NCBI GenBank assembly: GCA_016934645.1
Contig: JAFGSL010000009.1
Location: forward strand, 1-5,926
Reading direction: 5' to 3'
Length of the DNA stretch: 5,926 bases
From: Anaerolineae bacterium
Lineage (GTDB): Bacteria; Chloroflexota; Anaerolineae; B4-G1; SLSP01
Shown: positions 1-5,355 of the stretch, in pieces
Position numbering within the stretch: position 1 is the first letter of the stretch
How the letters are laid out: each line of letters starts with the position of its first letter
The notes under the pieces: model-generated
What the model saw: the letters and a program-made list of their open reading frames with translations, nothing else
Databases searched by the model: none
Told to the model about the DNA's origin: nothing
Program-made: the position numbers and the translations under genes

Positions 1-1
1 A

Positions 2-259
2 GAGGGACTGGCCCGCGAGATCGTACGCCGCGTGCAGGACTTGCGCAAGCAGGCGGATTACCAGCTCACGGACCGGATCGTCGTCCAGTACAGTGCGAGC
101 GGCAGTCTGGCAGAGGCTATCGCCGCGCAGCACGAGATGATCGCCAGCGAGGTGCTTGCGGCGGATCTCGAAGCTGTCGACGCGCCGGCCGGCGACAAGG
201 TTCTTGAAGACACGGTCGATGACGAATCGCTCATCCTTGCGGTCAGACGTCTCGCGTAG
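2..259 (+). CDS. ileS: Isoleucyl-tRNA synthetase, C-terminal end (partial, 5' end outside window)
   Basis: Only the last 85 codons are present; the frame is open from base 2 to the TAG at 257-259. The visible protein begins EGLAREIVRRVQDLRKQADY and continues TDRIVVQY. This matches what is known of the extreme C-terminal region of the long-type isoleucyl-tRNA synthetases, after the anticodon-binding domain. The enzyme charges tRNA-Ile with isoleucine in the cytoplasm, using ATP. The catalytic Rossmann core, editing domain and HIGH/KMSKS motifs lie upstream and cannot be inspected. A GTG at 32 could be read as a start, but the conserved EGLAREIVRR segment before it shows the gene continues upstream. 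No convincing intrinsic terminator follows, so some transcription may read into the next pair. Assignment is by motif recall, with good but not absolute certainty. Confidence 0.88.
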   Translation, partial: EGLAREIVRRVQDLRKQADYQLTDRIVVQYSASGSLAEAIAAQHEMIASEVLAADLEAVDAPAGDKVLEDTVDDESLILAVRRLA

Positions 260-262
260 CGT

Positions 263-290
263 TTGTGGATGCAAAGATGCATGATATAGT
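263..290 (+). promoter_or_regulatory. Candidate promoter with a small dyad in the spacer
   Basis: A TTGTGG (263-268) and a TATAGT (285-290, five of six matches to the -10 consensus) are separated by 16 bases. The spacer contains the dyad ATGCA-N4-TGCAT (269-282). The site lies 45 bases before the start of the small-protein/nucleotidyltransferase pair. The -35 matches only three of six bases, so this is a weak prediction. Confidence 0.28.
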
Positions 291-335
291 GTAGTTCCTT
301 TTTAGAAACAGCGTGTCGGACGTAGGAATAAGGAT

Positions 336-614
336 ATGCGTGAACTGAGGACATTGCGGGAAGATTGGGATACGCTTGAAGCAGACGAGACACGTTTGTT
401 GCGTTGTCTGACCGTTCACGAGAGCGTTCAACAATGGCTCGCCTTGCAGCGTGCGTTTGAGTCGCAATTGCAGGAAACTGCCGCGTTGTTTGGGCCAGAG
501 CGGCGGGAGGCCCTGGCACAGTTGCAGTCCCGGTTGCGCTGCTTGGTGGAACGGCAAAAAGAGTATGGAGAATCTGCTACAATCCCTACGGGTGCTTCAG
601 CAGCGTCTGAGTGA
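336..614 (+). CDS. Small helical protein of unknown function, partner of the downstream nucleotidyltransferase
   Basis: This is a 92-aa protein that I do not recognise as a characterised family. The start is ATG 336 with TAGGA (324-328) seven bases upstream. It is rich in Glu, Arg, Leu and Gln and looks almost wholly alpha-helical. Residues 1-25 (MRELRTLREDWDTLEADETR...) and 50-75 are heptad-like and could form a helical hairpin or coiled coil, joined by a VHESVQQWLALQRAFE segment (28-42). The last 15 or so residues are low-complexity and probably disordered. There is no signal peptide, membrane segment or zinc motif. Its final 50 bases overlap the start of the nucleotidyltransferase gene in another frame, so the two are co-transcribed and probably translationally coupled. 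By analogy with other nucleotidyltransferase gene pairs it may be an antitoxin or a substrate/adaptor. That is inference from context only. Confidence 0.7.
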   Translation: MRELRTLREDWDTLEADETRLLRCLTVHESVQQWLALQRAFESQLQETAALFGPERREALAQLQSRLRCLVERQKEYGESATIPTGASAASE

Positions 615-1122
615 TGCCGGCATTCTCTCTATCGTCATCGGCGGTGTGGCCGTCGCCGTGTGGGGTGAGCCGCGCGTCACGCGGGATGTTGACCTTAAAG
701 TGTTGTTGGAACGCGATGATGCCGATCGCTTGCTGGCTGCGCTTGCATCTGATTACACCTCGTTACTCCCCAATCCGCGCCAGGCGTTGCGACAACAAGC
801 TATGTTGTTTGTGCAAGACACATTGGGAACGCGATTGGATGTATTGTTAGCCGACACGCCCTACGATGTTCTTGCTATTCAACGCGGGCGTGACGTCGAA
901 GTGCAGCCGGGTGTGACTATCCGGGTGTGTAGCCCGGAGGATCTGGTGATTTACAAGCTTATCTCGACCCGCCTGCGTGATCACGAGGATGCCCAAGGTG
1001 TCGTTCGCCGACAAGGTGCAAACTTGGACGACAACTATGTACTCGATTGGCTCCATCAGTTCGAGCAGGCGTTTGATGATTCTACACTTGTCGCCGAGTA
1101 CAAACGCTTCCGCAAGCTTTGA
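565..1122 (+). CDS. Nucleotidyltransferase, AbiEii/MNT-like (possible toxin-antitoxin component)
   Basis: This 185-aa protein has the hallmark of the polymerase-beta-type nucleotidyltransferase fold: VIGGVAVAVWG (24-34) followed by TRDVDLKVLL (39-48). It supplies the GG loop (26-27) and the metal-binding pair D41/D43, and D92 in TRLDVLLAD is the likely third carboxylate. A later block, SPEDLVIYKLISTRLRDHED (123-142), resembles the helical segment typical of AbiEii/AbiGii and DUF6036-type proteins. Family members transfer nucleotides to tRNA or to partner proteins, and several act as toxins or antitoxins; the target here is unknown. An upstream ATG at 451 keeps the frame open, but its 38 extra residues are unlike the family and lie wholly inside the preceding gene. 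ATG 565 places the glycine loop near residue 25, as expected. A terminator follows at 1151. Confidence 0.8.
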   Translation: MENLLQSLRVLQQRLSDAGILSIVIGGVAVAVWGEPRVTRDVDLKVLLERDDADRLLAALASDYTSLLPNPRQALRQQAMLFVQDTLGTRLDVLLADTPYDVLAIQRGRDVEVQPGVTIRVCSPEDLVIYKLISTRLRDHEDAQGVVRRQGANLDDNYVLDWLHQFEQAFDDSTLVAEYKRFRKL

Positions 1123-1150
1123 TGGTTCTTTTTGTTTTGCGGGCAAGCAG

Positions 1151-1190
1151 TCCTCCCAGAGGTAATTGATCCCCTTTGGGAGGATTTTCT
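1151..1190 (+). terminator. Intrinsic terminator after the nucleotidyltransferase gene
   Basis: A 12-bp stem pairs TCCTCCCAGAGG (1151-1162) with CCTTTGGGAGGA (1173-1184), with one G-U wobble, around a 10-base loop. TTTTCT follows at once (1185-1190). It lies 28 bases after the TGA at 1120-1122. GC-rich stem plus U-tract is the classic Rho-independent arrangement, oriented for + strand transcription. It separates the nucleotidyltransferase pair from the amidohydrolase gene. Confidence 0.85.
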
Positions 1191-1213
1191 TATCAACATA
1201 GGGATATTAGTAC

Positions 1214-1242
1214 TTGTCTCATTTCGCTAAATCCCGTACACT
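1214..1242 (+). promoter_or_regulatory. Candidate promoter for the amidohydrolase gene
   Basis: TTGTCT (1214-1219) and TACACT (1237-1242) each match four of six consensus bases and are spaced by an optimal 17 bases. They lie after the terminator and about 100 bases before the ATG at 1346, where a promoter is needed. The -10 overlaps the perfect dyad GTACA-c-TGTAC (1236-1246), which could be an operator. The rest of the gap to 1333 has no gene that I can support. Confidence 0.33.
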
Positions 1243-1333
1243 GTACCGTAATCTGTAAGTCAGTAGCCCGAATGTGGGGATTCAACAGTGGTTGGAAGAA
1301 AAAGACTATTGGACTAAAGACTACAGGACTTTT

Positions 1334-1345
1334 GAGGAGAAAGTT
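1334..1345 (+). promoter_or_regulatory. Strong ribosome-binding site that fixes the amidohydrolase start
   Basis: GAGGAG at 1334-1339 is followed by six bases and then ATG 1346. This spacing is optimal, and it favours ATG 1346 over the in-frame GTG at 1274, which lacks a comparable site. Confidence 0.8.
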
Positions 1346-2524
1346 ATGGATACCTTAGCATCGGCCACAGAACTACACGATCGACTCGTCGCCTGGCGGC
1401 GTGATTTTCACATGCATCCTGAGTTGGGATTGGAGGAACACCGTTCGGCGGGCATCGTCGCCGAGGTGTTGCGTGGATTGGGGTATCACGTGCAGGAAGG
1501 GGTGGCGCAGACCGGTGTGGTCGGGGTGCTGGAAAACGGCCCCGGACCGGTGGTGATGAGCCGCGTGGATATGGACGCGCTGCCGATCCAGGAGGCCAAC
1601 GATGTCCCCTATGCTTCGCAGAATCCTGGTCGTATGCACGCCTGCGGTCACGATGCGCACATGGCGATTGGCCTCGGCGTTGCCACCTTGATGGCGCAGC
1701 ACCGCGATGCCTGGAGCGGCACGCTCAAGCTGATTTTCCAGCCCGGTGAAGAGGGTGCAGACGGCGCCGCTCTGATGATCAAGGATGGCGTGTTGGAGAA
1801 CCCCCGGCCGGATATGGCGCTTGCGGTTCACGTCTGGAACAAGAACCCGGTAGGCTCTTTCGGTGCAACGTCCGGCCCGGTGATGGCGGGAGCCGAGTTT
1901 TGGGAGGCCACGATCACCGGCAAGGGCGGTCACGGCGCGATGCCCGAACAGACGGTGGATCCCATTGTGATCGCTGCGCTTGCGGTGAACGCGTTGCAGA
2001 CGATCGTCAGCCGCAACGTCAGCCCGTTGGATACCGCCGTGGTCACGGTGGGAGCGTTGCTCAGCGGTGATGCCTTCAACGTGATTCCTGATTCTGCTAA
2101 ACTGCGCGGCACGATCCGTACCTACAGCCTGGAGACACGTGACACCGTACTCCGTCGCGTGCATGAAATCATCGAAGGAACAGCACGGATGATGGGTGCG
2201 GAAGCGTCTCTCGATCTGTATCCGCTTACACCCGCCCTCGTCAACGATGCGAAGGTCACAGCGCTGGTGCGTGATACCGTCGCTGATCTGTTCGGCGCGG
2301 ACGCGCTCAAAGAGGATGTGCGGACCATGGGCAGCGAGGATGCCGCGTTCTTTTTGCAGGAAGTGCCCGGTTGCTTTATTTTTGTCGGCTCAGGCTTCAC
2401 CGACCGCGAAGCGCCTGCGCACCACAATGCCCACTTCGACATCGACGAAAGGGCGCTGGTCAACGGTGTGGCGGTGGTGGTGGAGTCGCTGCGCCGGTTG
2501 ATGCCAAAAGGAAGTAAGGAGTAA
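1346..2524 (+). CDS. M20-family metal-dependent amidohydrolase (aminoacylase / IAA-amino acid hydrolase-like)
   Basis: This 392-aa cytoplasmic hydrolase is full length for peptidase subfamily M20D. Visible motifs in order are HMHPELGLEEH (22-32), SRVDMDALPIQE (72-83), HACGHDAHMA (98-107), FQPGEEGADG (131-140), HVWNKNPVG (162-170), GKGGHGAMP (192-200), FNVIPDSAKLRGTIRT (244-259), TMGSEDAAFF (327-336) and HHNAHFDIDE (359-368). By comparison with the family, C100, H102, E136, H162 and H360 are the dinuclear metal ligands and E135 the general base. Residues of about 185-295 form the inserted dimerisation/lid domain. Members cleave N-acyl or N-aminoacyl amides such as N-acetyl amino acids or hippurate; the exact substrate cannot be read from sequence. 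The start is set by the GAGGAG site. The last codons (AGT AAG GAG TAA) are part of a 7-bp tandem repeat, so the natural C-terminus may have been altered by it. Confidence 0.92.
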   Translation: MDTLASATELHDRLVAWRRDFHMHPELGLEEHRSAGIVAEVLRGLGYHVQEGVAQTGVVGVLENGPGPVVMSRVDMDALPIQEANDVPYASQNPGRMHACGHDAHMAIGLGVATLMAQHRDAWSGTLKLIFQPGEEGADGAALMIKDGVLENPRPDMALAVHVWNKNPVGSFGATSGPVMAGAEFWEATITGKGGHGAMPEQTVDPIVIAALAVNALQTIVSRNVSPLDTAVVTVGALLSGDAFNVIPDSAKLRGTIRTYSLETRDTVLRRVHEIIEGTARMMGAEASLDLYPLTPALVNDAKVTALVRDTVADLFGADALKEDVRTMGSEDAAFFLQEVPGCFIFVGSGFTDREAPAHHNAHFDIDERALVNGVAVVVESLRRLMPKGSKE

Positions 2525-2561
2525 GGAGTAAGGAGTAAGGAGTAAAGAGTTTAGAGTTTAG
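2513..2561 (+). repeat. 7-bp tandem repeat array overlapping the amidohydrolase stop codon
   Basis: There are seven consecutive heptamers: AGTAAGG four times (2513-2540), AGTAAAG once (2541-2547) and AGTTTAG twice (2548-2561). The first codons of the array encode Ser-Lys-Glu-stop, ending the upstream gene. The four perfect units create AAGGAG, a Shine-Dalgarno-like hexamer, at 2516, 2523, 2530 and 2537. This resembles the short tandemly repeated repetitive (STRR) heptamers known from cyanobacteria; no exact match is claimed. Confidence 0.88.
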
Positions 2562-2600
2562 AGTGATTAGCCTCATTACTCGTTACTCTTTACCAATCAC
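2542..2600. repeat. Inverted continuation of the heptamer array (possible hairpin)
   Basis: GTAAAGAGT (2542-2550) is the exact reverse complement of ACTCTTTAC (2585-2593). GTGATTAG (2563-2570) pairs with CCAATCAC (2593-2600) at seven of eight positions. On the - strand the right half reads as the heptamers AGTAACG and AGTAATG, so the same unit occurs head-to-head. The two hairpins are mutually exclusive in part. There is no T-tract, so it is unlikely to be a standard terminator. Confidence 0.65.
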
Positions 2601-2618
2601 AGAGCAGGAATAGAGATT

Positions 2619-3308
2619 ATGCCACAACAAGGTCCCCTACAATGGGCGGATGGTGAAGGCTGGCTGGTGTTGCTCGGCGGCGGCGATTGGGCGCGCAGCG
2701 AGACGGACATCGTTGACGCGCAACTGCTCAGTCTCGCCAACCTGGATCGCCCGATGGTCGTGCTGCTCTCCGAGGGAACGCGCGAAGACGCCGAGGCCAT
2801 CCTCGAACATTACACGCTGCTCGGTGGCCCTGGCGGCGAAGCCTTCACCCTCGCGGAGATGACGCGTTCGCAATTGGAAGCGCCAAAGTTCCTTACGTTG
2901 TTGGAAGAGGCCGGCATTTTATACCTCGGCGGCGAAAATCCGCTGCCGCTGGTGCGCAATCTGTACGGGACGACGGCGCTGGCGCACATTTTGCGCGGCT
3001 TCAGCACGTTGCAGGGACTCACCCTCATCGGCAGTGGCGGCGGCGCTGTCGCGTTAGGGATGTGGGCAATAGGGCCCGCGCCGCAGTTCTTGCAGGCGCA
3101 GGGGCTAGGGCTGTTGCAGAATGCGGTGATCGTGCCGCACTTCACGCGCACGGAGGACTCCGTGGTGTTGCGCTGTCTCTCACAGCTCGGAGAAGGGCTA
3201 CTCGGCCTCGGCATCCCCGACGGCACGGCGCTCGCCTTCGGCCCGCTTGGCCAGGTCGAGACGTGGGGCACGGGGCAGGTGACAGCGGTGGTGAGCGCAG
3301 GCGGGTGA
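2619..3308 (+). CDS. Peptidase S51 / cyanophycinase-like protein, apparently lacking the nucleophile serine
   Basis: This 229-aa protein shows the class-I glutamine-amidotransferase-like fold of family S51 (cyanophycinase, dipeptidase E). WLVLLGGGDW (15-24) is the first strand and glycine loop. MVVLLSEGTREDAE (46-59) is the second. LYLGGENPLPLVRNL (101-115) corresponds to the family's GG(D/N) segment, and LIGSGGGAVALG (136-147) to the nucleophile elbow. NAVIVPHFTR (168-177) contains a candidate catalytic His (H174). The elbow is normally G-T-S-A-G-A; here it is G-S-G-G-G-A (138-143), so glycine occupies the serine position and a serine lies one residue earlier. The protein may be inactive, binding-only or altered in chemistry, and no substrate can be assigned. 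The start is ATG 2619 with a weak AGGA (2606-2609). It has no signal peptide. It sits between the amidohydrolase and aconitase genes, each gap carrying a repeat. Confidence 0.75.
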   Translation: MPQQGPLQWADGEGWLVLLGGGDWARSETDIVDAQLLSLANLDRPMVVLLSEGTREDAEAILEHYTLLGGPGGEAFTLAEMTRSQLEAPKFLTLLEEAGILYLGGENPLPLVRNLYGTTALAHILRGFSTLQGLTLIGSGGGAVALGMWAIGPAPQFLQAQGLGLLQNAVIVPHFTRTEDSVVLRCLSQLGEGLLGLGIPDGTALAFGPLGQVETWGTGQVTAVVSAGG

Positions 3309-3315
3309 AAGTCCT

Positions 3316-3382
3316 AACCGCGAATCACGCGAATCCTCGCCAATTTTAAAGAGATTTGCGTAGATTCGCGAGATTAGCGGTT
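3316..3382. repeat. Long imperfect inverted repeat (hairpin) upstream of aconitase
   Basis: The arms at 3316-3335 and 3363-3382 match at 18 of 20 positions as reverse complements. With an imperfect inner extension they reach 31-base arms (25 of 31 paired) around a 5-base loop at 3347-3351. Each arm is itself a loose tandem array of GCGAATC-like units of about 9-10 bases. The T-rich TTTATTTTTA follows at 3381-3390, so the RNA could act as a terminator for the S51-like gene, or the DNA may be a dispersed REP-like palindrome. Which one cannot be told from a single copy. Confidence 0.75.
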
Positions 3383-3390
3383 TATTTTTA

Positions 3391-3406
3391 GGGAGGGAGA
3401 AATTCC
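3391..3406 (+). promoter_or_regulatory. Purine-rich ribosome-binding site of aconitase
   Basis: GGGAGGGAGA (3391-3400) contains GGAGG (3392-3396) and GGGAG (3395-3399), seven to ten bases before ATG 3407. This is a strong Shine-Dalgarno region. It lies only eight bases beyond the hairpin's right arm, so folding of that element need not mask it. Confidence 0.75.
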
Positions 3407-5338
3407 ATGGGCAAAAACATCGTTCAAAAAATCTTAGATGCGCATCTCGTTTCCGGGGAGCCAGTTCCCGGTCAGGAGGTCGCTATTCACATCGACCAGA
3501 CCTTGACGCAGGACGCCACGGGCACGATGACGTATTTGCAGTTCGAGGCGATGGGACTGGACGCGGTCAAGGCGGAGTTATCGGTCAGCTACGTGGATCA
3601 CAACACTGTTCAGATTGGCTTCGAGAACGCTGACGATCACCGCTACCTGCAAACCGTCGCGGCGAAGTACGGCATCGTCTTCAGCCGCGCGGGGAACGGC
3701 ATTTGCCACCAGGTACACCTGGAACGCTTTGGGCGGCCCGGCAAGACGCTGCTCGGCGCGGACAGCCACACGCCCACGGGCGGCGGTGTCGGCATGATCG
3801 CGATGGGCGCGGGCGGCCTCGACGTGGCGGTGGCGATGGGCGGCGGGCCCTTTTATATCACGTATCCCAAGGTCTGCCTGATCAAACTGACGGGGCAATT
3901 GCAACCCTGGGTGGGTGCCAAGGACGTGATCCTCAAGATGCTGGAGATTTTTTCCACCAAGGGCAACGTCGGGTGGATGTTCGAGTACGGCGGGCCGGGT
4001 GTTGCCACACTGACCGTGCCGGAGCGCGCGACGATTACGAACATGGGCGCGGAGATGGGCGTGACCACGTCGGTCTTCCCCTCGGATGCGGAGACGCGCC
4101 GCTTCCTGGCAGCGCAGGGCCGCGAGGACCAGTGGGTCGAGTTGCTGCCCGACCCCGACGCGACGTATGACAAGGTCGTGGAAATCGACTTGAGCAGCAT
4201 CGAGCCGCTGACCGCCGCGCCGCACAGCCCCGGCAACGTGATTCCGGTGCGCCAGGTGGCGGGGATGCCGGTCACGCAGGTGGAGATCGGCTCCTGCACG
4301 AACTCGTCCTACGTGGATATGGTGCGGGTGGCGCGCATCCTCAAGGGCCATCACGCGCACCCGAACGTGAGCTTCGCCGTCGCGCCGGGATCGAGGCAGG
4401 TGTTGCAGATGCTCGCCCGCGAGGGCGCGCTGGCCGATTTGCTCGGTGCGGGCGCGCGGATTATGGAGAGCGCGTGCGGCTTCTGTATCGGCAATAGCCA
4501 GAGTCCGCAAAGCGGCGCGGTGAGCCTGCGTACGAACAACCGCAACTTCGAAGGCCGCAGCGGGACGAAGGACGCGCAGGTGTACCTCGTCAGCCCGGAG
4601 ACCGCTGCTGCCGCTGTCATCACTGGCATATTCACCGATCCACGCGATTTGGGGTTGGCGTATCCGCAGGTAACGATGCCCGACCGCTTCTTCATCGACG
4701 ATAGCATGTTCGTTTTTGCGGTGGAGAATCCAGAAGATGTCGAAGTTTACCGCGGTCCCAACATCGGTGATCCGCCCCAGAACGCGCCACTGCCCGCCGA
4801 GATCAAGGGCCAGGTTGCCATCAAAATCGGCGATAAGATCACCACCGATCACATTATGCCCGCCGGTTCGCTGCTCAAGTATCGTTCCAACGTGCCGAAA
4901 TACGCCACCTACGTCTTCTCGCCAGTAGATGAGACCTTCGCCAAGCGCGCCGCCGCCAACCGCGACGCGGGCATCCACAACATCATCGTCGCCGGAGAGA
5001 GCTATGGGCAAGGCTCCAGCCGCGAGCACGCTGCGTTGTGCCCGATGTATTTGGGCGTCAAGGCCGTCATCGCCAAGAGCTTCGAGCGCATCCATATTGC
5101 CAATCTCATCAACTTCGGCATTGTGCCGTTCACCTTCGTCGATCCAGCAGATTATGATCGCATCCAACCCGGCGATGAACTGGTTATTCCCAATATTCGG
5201 GAAATTCTTGGGGAAAACTCCCTTATTTCTGTGGAAAACCGTACCCAAGGTGTGGAAATCTCGGTGCAAGTGAATCTTTCGGATCGTCAGGTGAAGATGC
5301 TGCTGGCGGGTGGATTGTTGAATACGGTGAGCAGTTAA
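3407..5338 (+). CDS. acn: Aconitate hydratase, single-chain short (Aquifex-like) type
   Basis: This 643-aa enzyme interconverts citrate, cis-aconitate and isocitrate in the TCA cycle, using a [4Fe-4S] cluster in the cytoplasm. The three cluster cysteines are visible: C297 in EIGSCTNSSYVDM and C357/C360 in MESACGFCIGNS. The catalytic-region motifs YVDHNTVQIG (D64, H65) and GADSHTPTGGGVGM (117-130) are intact. The C-terminal swivel domain contains IGDKITTDHIMPAG (474-487) and SYGQGSSREHAA (532-543), with S537 and R539 matching the substrate-binding Ser/Arg of known aconitases. Large and swivel domains are on one chain, unlike two-subunit isopropylmalate isomerase. At about 640 residues it is well short of the roughly 890-aa AcnA type, and fits the group described as the Aquifex type. 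Homoaconitase activity is a less likely alternative. The last 45 or so codons are less GC-rich at third positions than the core. The toxin-antitoxin pair begins 17 bases after the stop. Confidence 0.95.
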   Translation: MGKNIVQKILDAHLVSGEPVPGQEVAIHIDQTLTQDATGTMTYLQFEAMGLDAVKAELSVSYVDHNTVQIGFENADDHRYLQTVAAKYGIVFSRAGNGICHQVHLERFGRPGKTLLGADSHTPTGGGVGMIAMGAGGLDVAVAMGGGPFYITYPKVCLIKLTGQLQPWVGAKDVILKMLEIFSTKGNVGWMFEYGGPGVATLTVPERATITNMGAEMGVTTSVFPSDAETRRFLAAQGREDQWVELLPDPDATYDKVVEIDLSSIEPLTAAPHSPGNVIPVRQVAGMPVTQVEIGSCTNSSYVDMVRVARILKGHHAHPNVSFAVAPGSRQVLQMLAREGALADLLGAGARIMESACGFCIGNSQSPQSGAVSLRTNNRNFEGRSGTKDAQVYLVSPETAAAAVITGIFTDPRDLGLAYPQVTMPDRFFIDDSMFVFAVENPEDVEVYRGPNIGDPPQNAPLPAEIKGQVAIKIGDKITTDHIMPAGSLLKYRSNVPKYATYVFSPVDETFAKRAAANRDAGIHNIIVAGESYGQGSSREHAALCPMYLGVKAVIAKSFERIHIANLINFGIVPFTFVDPADYDRIQPGDELVIPNIREILGENSLISVENRTQGVEISVQVNLSDRQVKMLLAGGLLNTVSS

Positions 5339-5342
5339 GATC

Positions 5343-5355
5343 GAGGAGGTGAATT
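5343..5355 (+). promoter_or_regulatory. Near-perfect ribosome-binding site of the antitoxin
   Basis: GAGGAGGTGA (5343-5352) is an almost full anti-16S match, three bases before ATG 5356 and about seven when counted from the GGAGG core (5345-5349). It fills most of the 17-base gap after aconitase, which leaves no intergenic room for a separate promoter. Confidence 0.85.

Noticed and set aside
260..335. Intrinsic terminator after the isoleucyl-tRNA synthetase gene
   Set aside because: A short CCTTTTTAG run exists (297-305) but no GC-rich stem precedes it.
58..557. Antisense open frames opposite the synthetase end and the small gene
   Set aside because: They cross gene boundaries, have no ribosome-binding site and no family resemblance. 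The + strand reading is supported by synthetase motifs and gene spacing.
451..564. N-terminal extension of the nucleotidyltransferase from ATG 451
   Set aside because: The 38 added residues (Cys, Trp and Arg rich) look like out-of-frame reading of the small upstream gene, and the glycine loop fits the usual distance from ATG 565.
1274..1345. GTG start adding 24 residues to the amidohydrolase
   Set aside because: It has no comparable ribosome-binding site, while ATG 1346 has GAGGAG at ideal spacing and the family usually begins close to the HxHPE motif.
1176..1358. 60-codon open frame across the terminator and leader
   Set aside because: It starts inside the right arm of the intrinsic terminator, shows no domain and runs into the amidohydrolase start. 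It is best explained as chance.
1373..2164. Antisense open frame of 263 codons opposite the amidohydrolase
   Set aside because: It mirrors a well-supported M20 gene, has His/Arg-rich composition and no motif or ribosome-binding site.
2513..2561. CRISPR-like array
   Set aside because: The units are contiguous 7-bp repeats without spacers, so this is a simple tandem repeat.
3578..5269. Very long antisense open frame (563 codons) opposite aconitase
   Set aside because: It lies wholly inside a certain gene with conserved active-site motifs. Its translation is low-complexity, rich in His, Arg, Ala and Val, with no recognisable domain: a typical shadow in GC-rich coding DNA.
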